This document shows, piece by piece, positions 10,380 through 20,107 of a stretch of DNA of 64,000 nucleotides. The stretch is taken from NCBI GenBank assembly GCA_022606425.2, contig JAHDVF020001030.1, positions 1,041,001 to 1,105,000 on the forward strand. Reading direction: 5' to 3'. Source of the DNA: Lepidostoma basale. Lineage: Eukaryota > Arthropoda > Insecta > Trichoptera > Lepidostomatidae. Every line of letters starts with the position of its first letter. Position 1 is the stretch's first letter. The translations under genes were made by a program, and so were the position numbers. The notes beneath the pieces were generated by a model, which saw nothing but the letters and a program-made list of their open reading frames with translations, had not been told where the DNA came from and did not search any database.

Positions 10380-10640
10380 ATCTCAGAAGGATCCCAAATA
10401 TGTCGACGTCGGTGAGGCAGTATTCTTTCCAGAATTTGTAATCTTTTTTATGAACACTGTCTTACTGACACTTAAAATGTCCAGATCTGAGATGATTAGA
10501 TTAAACGTCCAAATTGCTCTTACTACTGGCATCACCAAAGGCAGGTTAGTTCTGCTTGACGGAGCAAAGAACAATTGATGTCGGCGCTGCCACAGGTAAC
10601 TATCAGGAACAAAAATACCTCTTTTCTCCAGATCAAAGGG
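10380..10640 (-). mobile_element. Jockey-F-related 3' fragment
   Basis: The minus strand (10383-10574) reads SSRTNLPLVMPVVRAIWTF followed by a diverged tail. This matches RTNLPxVMPVGRAIKLLN of Jockey-F, but the rest is more distant, so it is probably a sister family, also seen at 50,700 on plus. Confidence 0.5.
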
Positions 10641-10975
10641 GTTCTCAATAGAGCCCCCGAATCAGCTTGAAAAAATGCGTTGCTGTAAATCCTTCCCTCT
10701 TATATAGATTTTTTGTTCAAAATAAACAACTGCCAAGAAATTTCATTTAGCAACATTATTTTTTTGGATTTGTTTTATTTAAATGTTATGTAAAAAGTAG
10801 AAGAGTAAGATATATATTACGTAAAAAATATAGGAAGGAAAACTAAAAATATGCAAATGATGTTTTATTAATACGTAAATAACCCATAATTTTATATAGA
10901 ATAACATTAAAAAAATAAGAAAAAAATACTCAATTGTATATGGGTTAAATTTTTTGGCTAAAAAATATAATTATT
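10641..10975. other. No feature seen
   Basis: AT-rich, with no frame or repeat that I recognise. Confidence 0.45.
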
Positions 10976-11165
10976 TCTAATTCGGTCCTGTGCAGGACCG
11001 TACTCACCGCACAGAGTGGGATCGGGGAGGCTGGCGCCCCGGAGCGGCCATCCTCCATTGAGGACTCCGGGCGCCAAAAACGAAGGCGTCACCTAGTCTA
11101 GTCTTATTCACGGAGATTTATTCTCATAAATGGTGGGAGTTAAATCTGCCAGTGGAAAAAAAATA
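10976..11165. other. GC-rich, highly structured island
   Basis: In otherwise AT-rich DNA, 10983-11100 is strongly GC-rich and folds into nested stems. GGTCCT-GTGC-AGGACC is a perfect hairpin. GGCGCC(C)CGGAG pairs with CTCCGGGCGCC, an 11-bp stem with one bulge, enclosing TCCTC-CATT-GAGGA. A structured RNA, or an unknown repeat's 5' end, would fit. No known family is identified. Confidence 0.45.
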
Positions 11166-11384
11166 ATGGTGTATGATTTCGAAACGAGAAATTTCTCCAA
11201 GGTCGAATATGTGATTCAATTAAAACTATTACATGAATAGATACAAACTTTTATCTGATTTTATTACATCTAGACCCAGTAACGTTTTTTTATTTCTATC
11301 CTATGGATTGGTTGTTACAAAGTCTTCTTCTTCTTTTTTTGTTTCCTTATTACTGTGCTATAGAATGTTAGTATTTTTGTCCCT

Positions 11385-11630
11385 GATAGATATCTTCGAC
11401 AGCGACAGCACAAATTGTTTTACCTACCGGCCGCCAGAACCAACCTGCCTCTGGTGACACCGGTGAGAAGAACAATTAGTCTGCTGAACGCGGTCTCCTT
11501 CGGAGATCGATGTCTTTTATATTAGTGAAAGTGCGTTCAGAAGACAAATACTCTTGACTTTAGAGTATCTTGTCTTTCTAATGTTGAACCATACCTCATG
11601 CGTTTCTGGAATTATATTCAAGAATTAATT
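11385..11630 (+). mobile_element. Jockey-F 3' fragment
   Basis: Encodes, with frameshifts, DRYLRQRQHKLFYLPAART, NLPLVTPV and FHISESAFRRQILLTLEYL, close to the copy at 59.2 kb. It is truncated upstream and merges into repeat U at about 11,634. Confidence 0.6.
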
Positions 11631-11633
11631 TTA

Positions 11634-12065
11634 TGTCAATAGAGACGAAGATGCAAGCGGAAAAACTGAATATGGTGATCGAGGTGTTTACAGGACTTAT
11701 AACCTGTCATTGAAGATTAGATTAAATCTTATCTTCATAGATGGCGCTGGTCTGTAAATTGAAAATGACATGTGAATTGTGGTGTTGGATAATAACATAT
11801 ATACAACTTCCAACAATTTGTCGTCATGGTGGTCCTAAGAAAGGTGGAATGGGGAATGTTGTAATTACATAAAGCGTGCGCTTAACCCAACCAATGACAG
11901 GTCATAAGTCCTATAAACACCTCGATTACTATATTCAGTTTCCAATTTACGTCTCCGTCTCTATTGAGATAAAATTAATCCTTGAATTGATAACCCGCAA
12001 TGGGTAAATAAAATCTAGTATTCGTCTACAAGTATTTGTATACATTCAAAATGTTGTATGGAATT
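11634..12065. repeat. Repeat U with inverted arms
   Basis: The left arm at 11,634-11,720 (AATAGAGACGAAGATGCAAG ... AGGACTTATAACCTGTCATT) is an inverted copy of 11,893-11,985 (AATGACAGGTCATAAGTCCT ... CGTCTCCGTCTCTATTGAG). The right portion is the standard repeat U also seen at 16.7, 24.4, 54.8 and 56.7 kb, with conserved GCGCTTAACCCAACCAATGA and CCCGCAATGGGTAAA. It has no coding potential and is unclassified. Confidence 0.6.
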
Positions 12066-12109
12066 ATATTGTTTATATAATATTTTACTTGTACTCAATA
12101 AAAATGAAT

Positions 12110-13260
12110 GGGGATCTTAACTTATATTTTAATATGGCTTAGAAAAAATAAACTCAAATTGAATGTGACAAAAACATAATTCATAAATGTTAGGAATAAA
12201 AAAATGGCACCAACAGTGATGATAGACGATGAAACTATAGAAGAAATATACGAATTCAAATATTTAGGTGTCCTAATAGATAAAAGACAAATTTTTTCAC
12301 CAAATACAAAATATGTTACTAAGAAGATGGCTTAAAAATATCACCTCTGGGCAGGATTAGACGATATATCAGCGCAGAAACATGCAAGACTGTATATAAT
12401 GCAATCATTCTCCCTCATATCAATTACTGTAGCAGCATATTATTTTTAGCAAACGAAAAGATATGCAAAGAGTAACCATTCTCCAGAATAAGGCAATGAA
12501 AATAATTTTAAGAAGAAGCAGGTATGCCAGGATTAAAGTGATGCTGAAAGAACTAAAAATTATGTCTTCTTCTTCTTCTTCTTTTTGTCCTGTCACACCT
12601 CCGTGGTGCATAAGGCCTCAAGGAAGCTTTTCCACCCGACTATATCGCATGCTTGATGCCTAAAATCATCCCAAGTGAGGCCTGCCGCCTTAACCTCGTC
12701 CTGCAGGGTTCTTCTCCAGGTGGCTTTAGGTCTGCCACGCTTTCTCTTTCCCCCCATAGGAGACCAGTCTAGTGCACCCTGAGCGATACAGGCTGGGTTC
12801 CGTCTCAGAGTGTGACCGACCCACTGCCATTTGCGTCTAGCGACTTGTTCTCTAATTGGCTTTTCGCCTGCCATGGTCCAGAGAGCGGCATTTGATACTG
12901 TTTGGGGCCAATAGATTTTGAATATTGAGCGAAGGCACCTATTTATAAACACCTGGAGTTTACCAATAACGTCCGCGGTAGGCTTCCAAAATATGTAATT
13001 TAAAATGTATTACTAATTTACAAAATTGTTATTGGGCACACCTCTCAAGTATTTTTAAGGAAGATAAAAAGTAACCAACATGAACATCAATATGAAATAA
13101 GAAAAAAAAAACTAAGGCTCCTATTCAGAAAAAAAAACAAATCTCAGAATTCCTTTATGTATAAAGAAAGTTTATGAAGATATACCGGAGGATGTCAAAA
13201 GTGTGCAGAGCTTAATTTTTTTTTAAATAGAATTAAATAAATATGTAAACAAAATGTAAC
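12110..13260 (+). mobile_element. Jockey/CR1-like LINE C-terminal region, interrupted
   Basis: The left part (12,110-12,564) reads ETIEEIYEFKYLGVLID, a frame break, then NAIILPHINYCSSILF and MQRVTILQNKAMKIILRR, the post-RT region of jockey/CR1-type LINEs. The right part (12,988-13,260) resumes with a C-terminal trace (YEDIPEDVKSVQSL). The two halves are separated by an RTE-3 insertion. Several stops and frameshifts make it a dead copy. Confidence 0.6.
12565..12987 (-). mobile_element. RTE-3 3' end nested in a jockey-like LINE
   Basis: The minus frame 12,593-12,952 encodes MFINRCLRSIFKIYWPQTVS, VARRKWQWVGHTLRRNP, KRKRGRPKATWRRTLQDEVK and GWKSFLEALCTTEV, then a stop. This is the widely distributed RTE-type C-terminus (WxGHTLR ... 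GRPKxTWRR). The 3' tail is (GAA)n, read as TCTTCTTCTTCTTCTTC on plus at 12,565. Imperfect 8-9-bp target repeats (AAAATTATG / AAAATATG) flank it. Confidence 0.8.
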
Positions 13261-13379
13261 CTTATATTGATGTGTATGTGGATTATTATAATTGAATGTT
13301 TAATTGTTTTTTATTAGAACATGTGTTGTGTACATGTGGACTATTTCAAGTAAGTAAGTAAATAAAAAAATAAATTCAT

Positions 13380-13800
13380 ATAGTGAGTCATACACGCACG
13401 TCGATTCTTCCGACTTCTGATATGGCCTACCTTTAAAAATTATTTGATTATGCCCGATTATGTCCATGACTTTGTACTCCATTCACACCGTTAACGTATG
13501 ATTTTTTAATCATTCGTTCTTCATCCATGCGTTCTATATGTCCAAACTAACGTAGTGATCCTTTCATAATTTTGTTCATAATACTTTTTTCCGCACAACG
13601 CTTTTTTTTAATAGAAAAGACTAATATCAAGGATTTACATCAATGATATTAGAATTTATTTTACAATCTTCAATGTGAGCAGAAAATAGCTGCATTCCTT
13701 CAACGTTTAATTTTTTTTAACATCGTTTTATCGCAAACACGTCTAAGGGATCTTCACCTCTACGGAATTTATTCTACTCTCATCCTGTAAACTTAATATA
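13380..13800 (-). mobile_element. RTE-1b 3' end carrying a SINE-2 insertion
   Basis: Plus-strand GTCATACACGCACGTCGATT, TTCATAATTTTGTTCATAAT and ATCTTCACCTCTACGGAAT follow the reverse complement of the RTE-1b C-terminal region. Its centre, at 13,598-13,697, is interrupted by a minus-strand SINE-2 3' half. Many indels. Confidence 0.6.
13598..13697 (-). repeat. SINE-2 3' half (5'-truncated)
   Basis: Plus strand AAAAGACTAATATCAAGGAT, TTACATCAATGATATTAGAA and TTTACAATCTTCAATGTGAG are the reverse complement of the SINE-2 3' region at 63,750-63,825. The tRNA-like head is missing. Confidence 0.65.
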
Positions 13801-14139
13801 AGTGTTTAATCTAGTTAAAAAAAAGTAATAAAAAACACATTAAAACACATCAATTTCGATGTCAGATTTCCCATATAAAAATCACTAAAACGTCTTGAAA
13901 AACAATGTCGCATTCCATTTTCAAAAAAAGAAGCCATTAGAACAAATTTATTTTCAAATTAGGAATTTTCCGTCCCTCTGTTGACCTCTGTTGAAAACAG
14001 TAGCGGCGAGAATGTTTTTTTAAGTCGATATTTCCTTCTTTGCTCTTTTATTTCAAATAAATATATATTTACTCAAAAAAAATTGCGCATAAATCATAAT
14101 GTACTGTAGTAGTACAATAACAAGTCAACGAAGTCTCTG
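13801..14139. other. No feature seen
   Basis: AT-rich, without recognisable content. Confidence 0.45.
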
Positions 14140-14465
14140 CCATGTCAGGGTGTCGGAAGAATCTGGTTTAGAAATTTTCCTCGGTCTTCCTCTATTTCTA
14201 GTTCCATCATCCTCAGATAGTTTAGACATATAGAACAAATGGACGAGATAAGAATGGTTAAAATGTTGTATACAAGCAGTGTGAGCGGAAAGAGAAGCCT
14301 TGGAAGACCAATGAAAGTATTGCATGACCAAATTAATCAAATACTAAAAGACGGCCCCATTCGTAGCCAGAAAAATCGACGAGCATGCATGTTATGATGT
14401 TTAAATGTAGAGGAACTACAGATGACAGAACAGTTTGGAGTATGGCAGTCCATCCTCTCTGTCAA
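14140..14465 (+). mobile_element. RTE-1c/1a rearranged fragments
   Basis: 14,216-14,465 on plus carries the 1c C-terminal region (a TSSVSGKRSLGRPMKVLHDQ trace, then RRACML and TVWSMAVHPLC with breaks). 14,165-14,215 on minus has the RNRGRPRKI codons. The two are joined head to head. Confidence 0.55.
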
Positions 14466-14930
14466 CAGCGTGATGTCCACGATCCTCTGCCAAGGTATGA
14501 ATCAAAATATTGTCCATCGTTAAGAACTCTTTTTCTGATCTTTCTGGCAATAAATGAATCCCTAGTCGAAAAAACGATTCGTCTTTTGAGGCAATCCAGG
14601 AATCGATCCAAATCTTGACATCTGCATATGAATAGAAGTGCTTCTCTTCTAATGCATGCGTCATGTATCTGAACAAGTGTTAGTCCGATGGTGCCACGTC
14701 TTGTGAATAAGGCGGGTGCGGTAGAATCTCCCAACCCAAATTCTGTATGTAGTTTTTGACCGCGATTGCGATGTGAGGTCGAGCGTTGTCGTGTTTAAGA
14801 ATCAGCTTGCTGTGCCTGTTGCCCCATTCCGGTTGTTTTGCAGCCAGTGCCTGCTTTAATCGCATAAGTTGTCGTCGGTAGACCGCAGCCAAAACCTTAT
14901 GTTGTTAAACAGACCGAACATTCCGAAATA
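14466..14930 (-). pseudogene. mariner transposase remnant (C-terminal half)
   Basis: Minus-strand sequence shows the mariner DDE(D) core in order: QLMRLKQALAAKQPEWGNRH, then LKHDNARPHIA with the second catalytic Asp, then LGWEILPHPPYSQDVAPSD with the third Asp about 34 residues on (the DD34D spacing of mariner). A frameshift follows, then FRYMTHALEEKHFYSYADV, IDSWIASKDESFFRLGIHLL and LNDGQYFD at the C-terminus. The N-terminal half and first Asp are absent, and at least two frameshifts are present. In mariner elements the protein cuts and joins DNA at TA sites. This copy cannot encode it. Confidence 0.85.
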
Positions 14931-14949
14931 CCTTAAATATTGGTTATTA

Positions 14950-15270
14950 CCATTATAATCAACCAACTGAACATAAATGTGCAGGTCTTTTCCTGATTAT
15001 AGGTCTGCCCTTGCTTTTCACTCTTTAGACTCTCTCGAAGATAGACGAACACTAAACAATATGATGCTTCTTCACAAAATCATACATTTCGGAATTGATA
15101 ACTCCGAACTTCTTAGCAAATTGACCATTAATACCCCTATGTGTCGTACAAGACACACCGCGACCCAAGTATTCTACCTTCCTGCTTATCGCACCAATTA
15201 CGCTCAGAGCGCGGCAATGTACCGGATATGAGACACTTACAACAAATCTTTTACTACAATCGAAATTTTT
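14950..15270 (+). mobile_element. Jockey-like LINE C-terminus
   Basis: The frame 14,977-15,231 encodes LDSLEDRRTLNNMMLLHKII, HFGIDNSELLSKLTINTPM, RTRHTATQVFYLPAYRTNYA and SAAMYRI. 'SLEDRRxLxxLxxLHKxxxxxIDxxxLL' followed by 'RTNYxxxxxxxR' is the classic jockey/R1-type C-terminal pattern. It is a short 3' relic. Confidence 0.7.
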
Positions 15271-15384
15271 CGCTTTTACGCTTATGATTTAAAAAAAATG
15301 TTGCACCAACTTTTCGGTGTGTATAGTAATATAATGTTATATTACTTTATTTTATTTATTTTATTTTTTTTATTTTTTTTATTA

Positions 15385-15790
15385 TCGAGGGTAACAAACA
15401 GCAATTACAGTATATGAGTATAAACACATAGAGACAACAAAACAAGGCCAATTACATGCTACCACAAATATTATATAACAACTGACATAAGGTTAAATAT
15501 ATAAGAGTAATAAAGTAACACTTTTATAAGATAAAGAGAAAACTATTAGTAATAATGAATTATTATTATATTTGTATTATTATTATTATATTTTTGTCAA
15601 TTTTTATACTATAAGTATTATCTTAGTTAGTTTTATCTTGATTTTAGTTTAATGAAATCTCGTTTCATTAGTCTATAATGTTACTCTGTTTATTCATTTA
15701 TATTTGTGGTAACATGTAATTGGCCTTATTTAAGTACTCTTTGTGTATTTTTATATTTATACTTATTAGGCATTTTATATTTATTATTAT
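15385..15790. repeat. Repeat V with inverted arms
   Basis: ACAAGGCCAATTACATGCTA, CCACAAATA near 15,443-15,472 is repeated in inverted orientation as TATTTGTGG, TAACATGTAATTGGCC near 15,699-15,727, giving a fold-back of about 290 bp with an AT-rich centre. A single-arm copy of the same repeat lies at 56,510-57,110. No coding sequence. Confidence 0.55.
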
Positions 15791-16245
15791 GGCAGTGCAC
15801 AATGGTGTTCTTCTACCGACCCTTATGTATGGAAGCGAACTGGCAATGGAATTGGCAAAAGATGTGGATACTCTGTGTATGATAGAGTGCCGAATGAAAA
15901 TATAAGAAGTGAATGCGGTGCGAATGATGGTGTCATGAACAAAATGATGAAAGGATCATTAAGATGGTTTGGAAAATATGAATGAAGAAAGAATGTTAAA
16001 AAAAATATATGTAAACGATATAAATGAAACCAGAAATAGAGGAAGACCGAGGAAAACGTGGCACGATCAAATAAATCAAATATTGAATGACGGCCATGTG
16101 AGGAGTCAGAGAAATCGACGCGCGTGCATGACACGATTTATGAATGTTGAGGAAGCGAGAGAAATATGTCAGGAAAGAAAAGTGTGGTAGTCCATTCTTT
16201 CTGCCTACCCCTTCGGGGAGACGGCGTGATGGTTGGTTAGTTATT
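15791..16245 (+). mobile_element. RTE-1a 3' end (5'-truncated)
   Basis: Starts at MAVHNGVLLPTLMYGSE, with breaks through the MRSLRR region, then a frame with NRGRPRKTWHDQINQILND, RRACMTRFMNVEEAREICQE, a stop inside VW, and the YPFGETA end. TGATGGTTGGTTAGTTATTA closes it with a degraded TTAG tail. Confidence 0.8.
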
Positions 16246-16694
16246 AGTAAGTTTGAAGCATTTTCTTTGTTAAACACAAAAAATGACAATTATTTTTCAT
16301 TCATTTTTTTTACAAATATTTTCACTCACGGACAGCCCTGCTAGCGTCTTGTTTACTCCGTTGGCCGGGAAATGGATTCTGGCGCCAAGTCGACTGGGGA
16401 ATTATCGCGGGAAATTATTCTCCTACGGAGTTGCCATTTGTCAAAAAATATAAATTTAAAGGGGGCTGCGTTCGATGTATTGAAAGTGGTCGCGGCGGTT
16501 GTGGTTTCGCGTAACGAATTTTTGAAATTGGAAATTGCCTTTTCGGAAAAAAAGCCGAGAGGATCTAAAATTGAATCTGTTCTCTGGCCGAGTCGTTGAC
16601 CTTCTGTTGTTCACGATTTTTGAACATGAAAGCTTTAGACAAGCTCATTACTGAAAATAATCGAATAACCTGTTTAAGAATATCAATAATATTA
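16246..16694. other. Apparent single-copy sequence, GC-richer core
   Basis: 16,340-16,610 has higher GC than the surroundings and matches nothing else in the window. A 75-codon frame (16,372-16,599) lies in it without any recognised motif. It could be unique host sequence. No gene is claimed. Confidence 0.35.
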
Positions 16695-17010
16695 GCTCAA
16701 TAACACTCTGGATGGTGCTAGTGTAGATTGAACTAAAAAATGTGAAGTGTTCCTCAACATAGTAGCATATATAAATCTTCCAAAAATTTGTCAGACGTGG
16801 TGGTAGTAAGAAGGGTGGAATGGGGAATGTTGTTAAACATAAAGCGATCGCTTAACCCAACCAATGACAGATCATAAGTCTTGTTCCCAGAAAATAATTT
16901 ACATCTGCGTCTCTATTGAGATACAATCAATCCTTATAATAATAAAAATTTACCCGCAATGGGTAAAATCCAGTATTTGTCTATAAGTATTTGTACACAT
17001 TCTAAATGTT
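16695..17010 (+). repeat. Repeat U copy
   Basis: GGATGGTGCTAGTGTAGATT, GGTGGAATGGGGAATGTTGT, CGCTTAACCCAACCAATGAC and TTACCCGCAATGGGTAAAAT are shared with the copies at 11.7, 24.5, 54.9 and 56.7 kb. It has a deletion relative to the 24.5-kb copy after GTCATAAGTC. Confidence 0.65.
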
Positions 17011-17039
17011 CACGAACACTCCCTTACGAGGTTTTCATA

Positions 17040-17794
17040 ACTCTAATAATAATAATAATATTCTAACTTTTAAAGCGCCGTTTTCGTGATGTAATCACCT
17101 CAAGGGCGCATTAAGACGTGTTTTAAATCTAAAAATCTAAATGTGACCGCTTAAAAAGCGATCGGCTTAAAAGTATAGTAGAACAAAGTATAAATGTTTT
17201 AATTGGGTATGAAATATAAAAAATATGGGTTTTCAATTTAGATCTGAAATCTGTCGGATCATTTATGAATCTGAGGTGTGAAGGGAGATTGTTCCAAGCT
17301 GATGGACCGGCTACCGCGAATGCTCGATCCCCGAAATTTGTACTGGGGCAATGCTTCGGCTCAACTAATCTTCCTATTGCTGAGGAGTTCGCCGAGCGAA
17401 GTGTGGATTTCCTTGAATTTAGGCTGTCCGTTATACAGAGTTCAGATATGTAACTTGGTGCCATTCCATGTAGTGCTTTGAAGACTGTCCAGCAGAGTTT
17501 ATACTGGATTCTTTCTGGACTTTTAAGCCGGTGAAGTTCTTTGAGATGTTGTGTTATATAGGACTTTTTTGGAATGCCTTAAATGAGTCTTGCTGCTGCA
17601 TTGAACGCTGATTGAAGTTTGTTTATTTGTTGTTTTGGAATGTTTGCATAAATTCCATTACAATAATCAAGTCGTGACACAACGAAGGAATTTACAAGAG
17701 TTTTGAAAGTGTCATGGGGAATACTCCTTTTGACGGATTTTAATCGTCTTAGGTGGAAGAAACTAGCGCTGACCGTGTTATTAATTTGGGATTC
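17040..17794 (-). mobile_element. CR1-B 3' end (5'-truncated)
   Basis: The minus strand encodes, across breaks, the RT thumb/C-terminal region (SVVSRLDYCNGIYANIPK-like and QQINKLQSAFNAAARLI), then MAPSYISELCITDSLNSRKS, PKHCPSTNFGDRAFAVAGPS, AWNNLPSHLRFI and FRSKLKTHIF. The 3' UTR (GCGCCGTTTTCGTGATGTAA on plus) precedes an (AAT)n tract at 17,043-17,060, which is the (TTA)n tail of the element. Confidence 0.8.
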
Positions 17795-17990
17795 TTATTC
17801 TTTTTCTTCTTGGTGTAGGTCTTGCGGCCTGTTACGTAAGAGGAATTGGCCTGCTGCGAGGTCGACTCCCAGCTGTCGATCCATCTTTGGTGATCTGCCC
17901 GAAGGTCGTCTACCTTGGGGATGGCCATGATGAATCCATTCTCCTCACGTGTGCATACCAGTATCCTCTCCTTTGTCTTCCCCACCTAAC
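17795..17990 (-). mobile_element. RTE-2 3' end, short copy
   Basis: The minus frame 17,749-17,985 contains a CTREENGFIMAIPKVDDLRA trace, then RWIDSWESTSQQANSS and a lysine-rich end from the (GAA)n tail. It abuts the truncated 5' end of the CR1-B copy. Confidence 0.6.
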
Positions 17991-18100
17991 GCCATATTCA
18001 ACTTTGCATATCTCCTAATCCATATTCTAACTCGTAGTATCTTATTATTTCTGCCTACCCCTTCAGGGAGACGACGTGATGGTAAGTTAGTTAGTTAATT
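17991..18100 (+). repeat. RTE-1a tail only
   Basis: TTATTTCTGCCTACCCCTTC, GGGAGACGACGTGATGG, then TAAGTTAGTTAGTTAA. Only the last codons, the stop and the (TTAG)n tail are retained. Confidence 0.7.
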
Positions 18101-18599
18101 TTATGATATATTTCAAGTTATTTTTTGTGTGCTGAAAGTGTAGAAATGTGACTTTTACCTGAATTTCATAAATATTCATTGCTAAGCCGTAACTTTTCTG
18201 TTTTTATTACAAGCTTTGCAGAAGCCGAAAGTTAAATTTGTTGTTCATCGCACGCTTTCATTGCTTTTCATATATTTTTTACGAGAATAAAAAAATAAAT
18301 ATCTTTTTATGAAGTGATGGTACCTGACTGAATCAAAAGTTATAAAATTATTTTTATCAAGCCAAAATGACATTTATTCAGGGATTCAAAATATTGCTTT
18401 TGAAAAAGAAGCACGGAAGATGCCTTCATGTGTGGTGTTACTGAAACTATACACCCGGCGCCCCTGGAAACGACGCAAAGTAGGCCAAACCTTCCACCAC
18501 AATAATGGGAGAGTAAGAAGTACTGTAAAGAATATAAAACTAGCTTCCCATTGATACAAAGATGTAATAGGTTTTTTTTACAGATCATACAATATGATC
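18101..18599. other. No feature seen
   Basis: AT-rich, with a GC-richer patch at 18,440-18,490. No assignable gene or repeat. The 108-codon minus frame (18,340-18,666) overlaps the SINE and has no known motif. Confidence 0.4.
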
Positions 18600-18775
18600 T
18601 ACGCAAGACGACTTCGTGGCAGAGTGGTATGAGCTCTGACTGCCATACCGAAGGTTCCGGGTTCAATCCGGGTCACTATGTATTTGGTTTGGTGTAGAAT
18701 TTATGTAACAATAACATTGCGATAGGTTAGCTACCTATCCCATGTCATGAATATCAATATAATAGCTAAATACAA
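18600..18775 (+). repeat. SINE-1, best copy (tRNA-derived)
   Basis: The A box TGGCAGAGTGGT (18,620) and B box GGGTTCAATCC (18,658) are near canonical for an RNA polymerase III internal promoter, with 38-bp spacing. The head reads GACTTCGTGGCAGAGTGG. The tRNA-unrelated tail contains GCGATAGGTTAGCTACCTAT. It is not a functional tRNA: there is no complete cloverleaf or acceptor stem. Confidence 0.75.
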
Positions 18776-18779
18776 ATTG

Positions 18780-19015
18780 TACACAGTAATTGGGTTCACA
18801 AGACGATTCTGGAGGGACCACATCGAGAGAATGGATCCAGCAAGAATTCCTAAGATCGTGATGCACGAGACTCCAGAGGACCCTCGACCACCAGGACGAC
18901 CACCAAAGAGATGGAGAGAAGGCTGGTCGTCTTCGTCACAGGAAAAAAGTTGATATCCTGCATAAACAGATCGCAAGATCTACAAACAGAAGAAGAATAA
19001 GAATAAGAAGAAGGG
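18780..19015 (+). mobile_element. RTE-2 3' end
   Basis: Encodes RRFWRDHIERMDPARIPKIV, MHETPEDPRPPGRPPKRWRE and GWSSSSQEKS (18,747-18,953), then a GAA/GAATAA-rich tail (AAGAAGAATAAGAATAAGAA). RTE-like RT C-terminus, 5'-truncated, placed directly after the SINE-1 copy. Confidence 0.75.
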
Positions 19016-19410
19016 TTCAAAAGACCAGTTGTATGCAATAAATATAATTCTTAAAGAATAGATTTTAATTAAAGTTTTCCAGAAGTTTTATCATATTTTA
19101 TGCAAATGTAGCGAGAATTAAACTTGTATTAGTCAATTGATAGGAATAAGGTAATGAAATGAAATGTGAATACGGTTTTATTTAAAATATTAAAAATTTT
19201 CTTATTTTAAAAATTAGAAAATTATTAAATGTTTATTAAGATCGTTTGAACACATTGATATAATGATAAATAAATATCGTTTGCGATGTGAACGGAACAA
19301 GAAATATAATACAAAATTGAAGAAAACGTAGCACAATCAAATAAATCGAATTATATATTTATTTCTTTCTTTGACAACATTTTTTTTACACACAAATAAA
19401 AAAAATTAAT
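19016..19410. other. Degraded RTE-1 traces only
   Basis: 19,230-19,350 has very diverged RTE-1 traces (AAGATCGTTTGAACACATTG, GAAAACGTAGCACAATCAAA). Otherwise AT-rich. Confidence 0.35.
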
Positions 19411-19411
19411 T

Positions 19412-19685
19412 ACAAATATGTTTCAGGACGCCGAAGCCCTTCATCAGTGTCTTTAAAAATAAAACAAACTAACTAACCATTTATCCGGAGGGGTAGGCAG
19501 AGAGGATGGATCGCCACAATGCTCTGTCCTGGCATACCTCTCGGCGTTACAAATATGTTTCAGGACGCCGAAGCCCTTCATCAGTGTCTTTAAAAATAAA
19601 ACAAACTAACTAACCATTTATCCGGAGGGGTAGGCAGAGAGAATGGATCGCCACAATGCTCTGTCCTGGCATACCTCTCGGGATT
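19412..19685 (-). repeat. 137-bp tandem duplication carrying HHR-F hammerhead-like motifs
   Basis: The segment starting ACAAATATGTTTCAGGACGC at 19,412 is repeated almost exactly at 19,549. Each unit holds on minus an intact CTGATGA box (19,447-19,441; 19,584-19,578), a stem-II candidate AGGGC-TTCG-GC..CCT, GAAA (19,424-19,421; 19,561-19,558), then CATATTTGTA, where CA/TG can close a short stem III before a GTA site. Stem I is not convincing. Each unit also includes the start of an RTE-1c 3' end. Confidence 0.5.
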
Positions 19686-19980
19686 CCTTTACATTCATAC
19701 ATCGTACCATGCACGCACGTCGATTATTCCAAATTCGAATGTGACCGCCTTTTAGTAATTTATTAATTTGGTCATGCCGTGTTTTCCTCGGTTGTCCTCG
19801 GCTTCTTTTTCCACTCACGCTGCTTGTGTACAACTTTTTAACCATTCTACTCTTATCCATTCGTTCCATATGTCCAAACCATCTCAGGGATCCTTTTTTA
19901 ATTTAATCCATGATGCAGTCATCTGCCTTACATTTCTTTCTTATTTCATTTTTTAAAATATTTAATACAAAACAAAACTT
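19475..19980 (-). mobile_element. RTE-1c 3' end
   Basis: The minus frame 19,618-19,869 encodes MERMDKSRMVKKLYTSSVSG, KRSRGQPRKTRHDQINKLLK, then RRACMVRCMNVKESREVCQ and RSILSAYPSG. This diverged RTE-1 subfamily replaces 'VNDVNG' by 'TSSVSG'. The tail region CAAACTAACTAACC on plus mixes TTTG and TTAG units. Confidence 0.8.
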
Positions 19981-20107
19981 TATCATGAATGTGGTAGAAA
20001 GATATTGAAGAAGTGGTGCGGTCCACCATTTTCAGCCTGCCTCTTCAAAGAGACGCCGTAATTGTGAGGTAATCAGTTCGTTTAAAAACGAACTAATTTA
20101 AATAATA

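Noticed and set aside
12120..12330. Independent host coding exon with 'EFKYLGVLID'
   Set aside because: This motif is the standard post-RT block of jockey/CR1-type LINEs and the frame is broken nearby.
18600..18680. A tRNA gene
   Set aside because: A and B boxes are present, but there is no complete cloverleaf or acceptor stem, and the copy continues into a tail shared with other SINE-1 copies. It is a SINE head.
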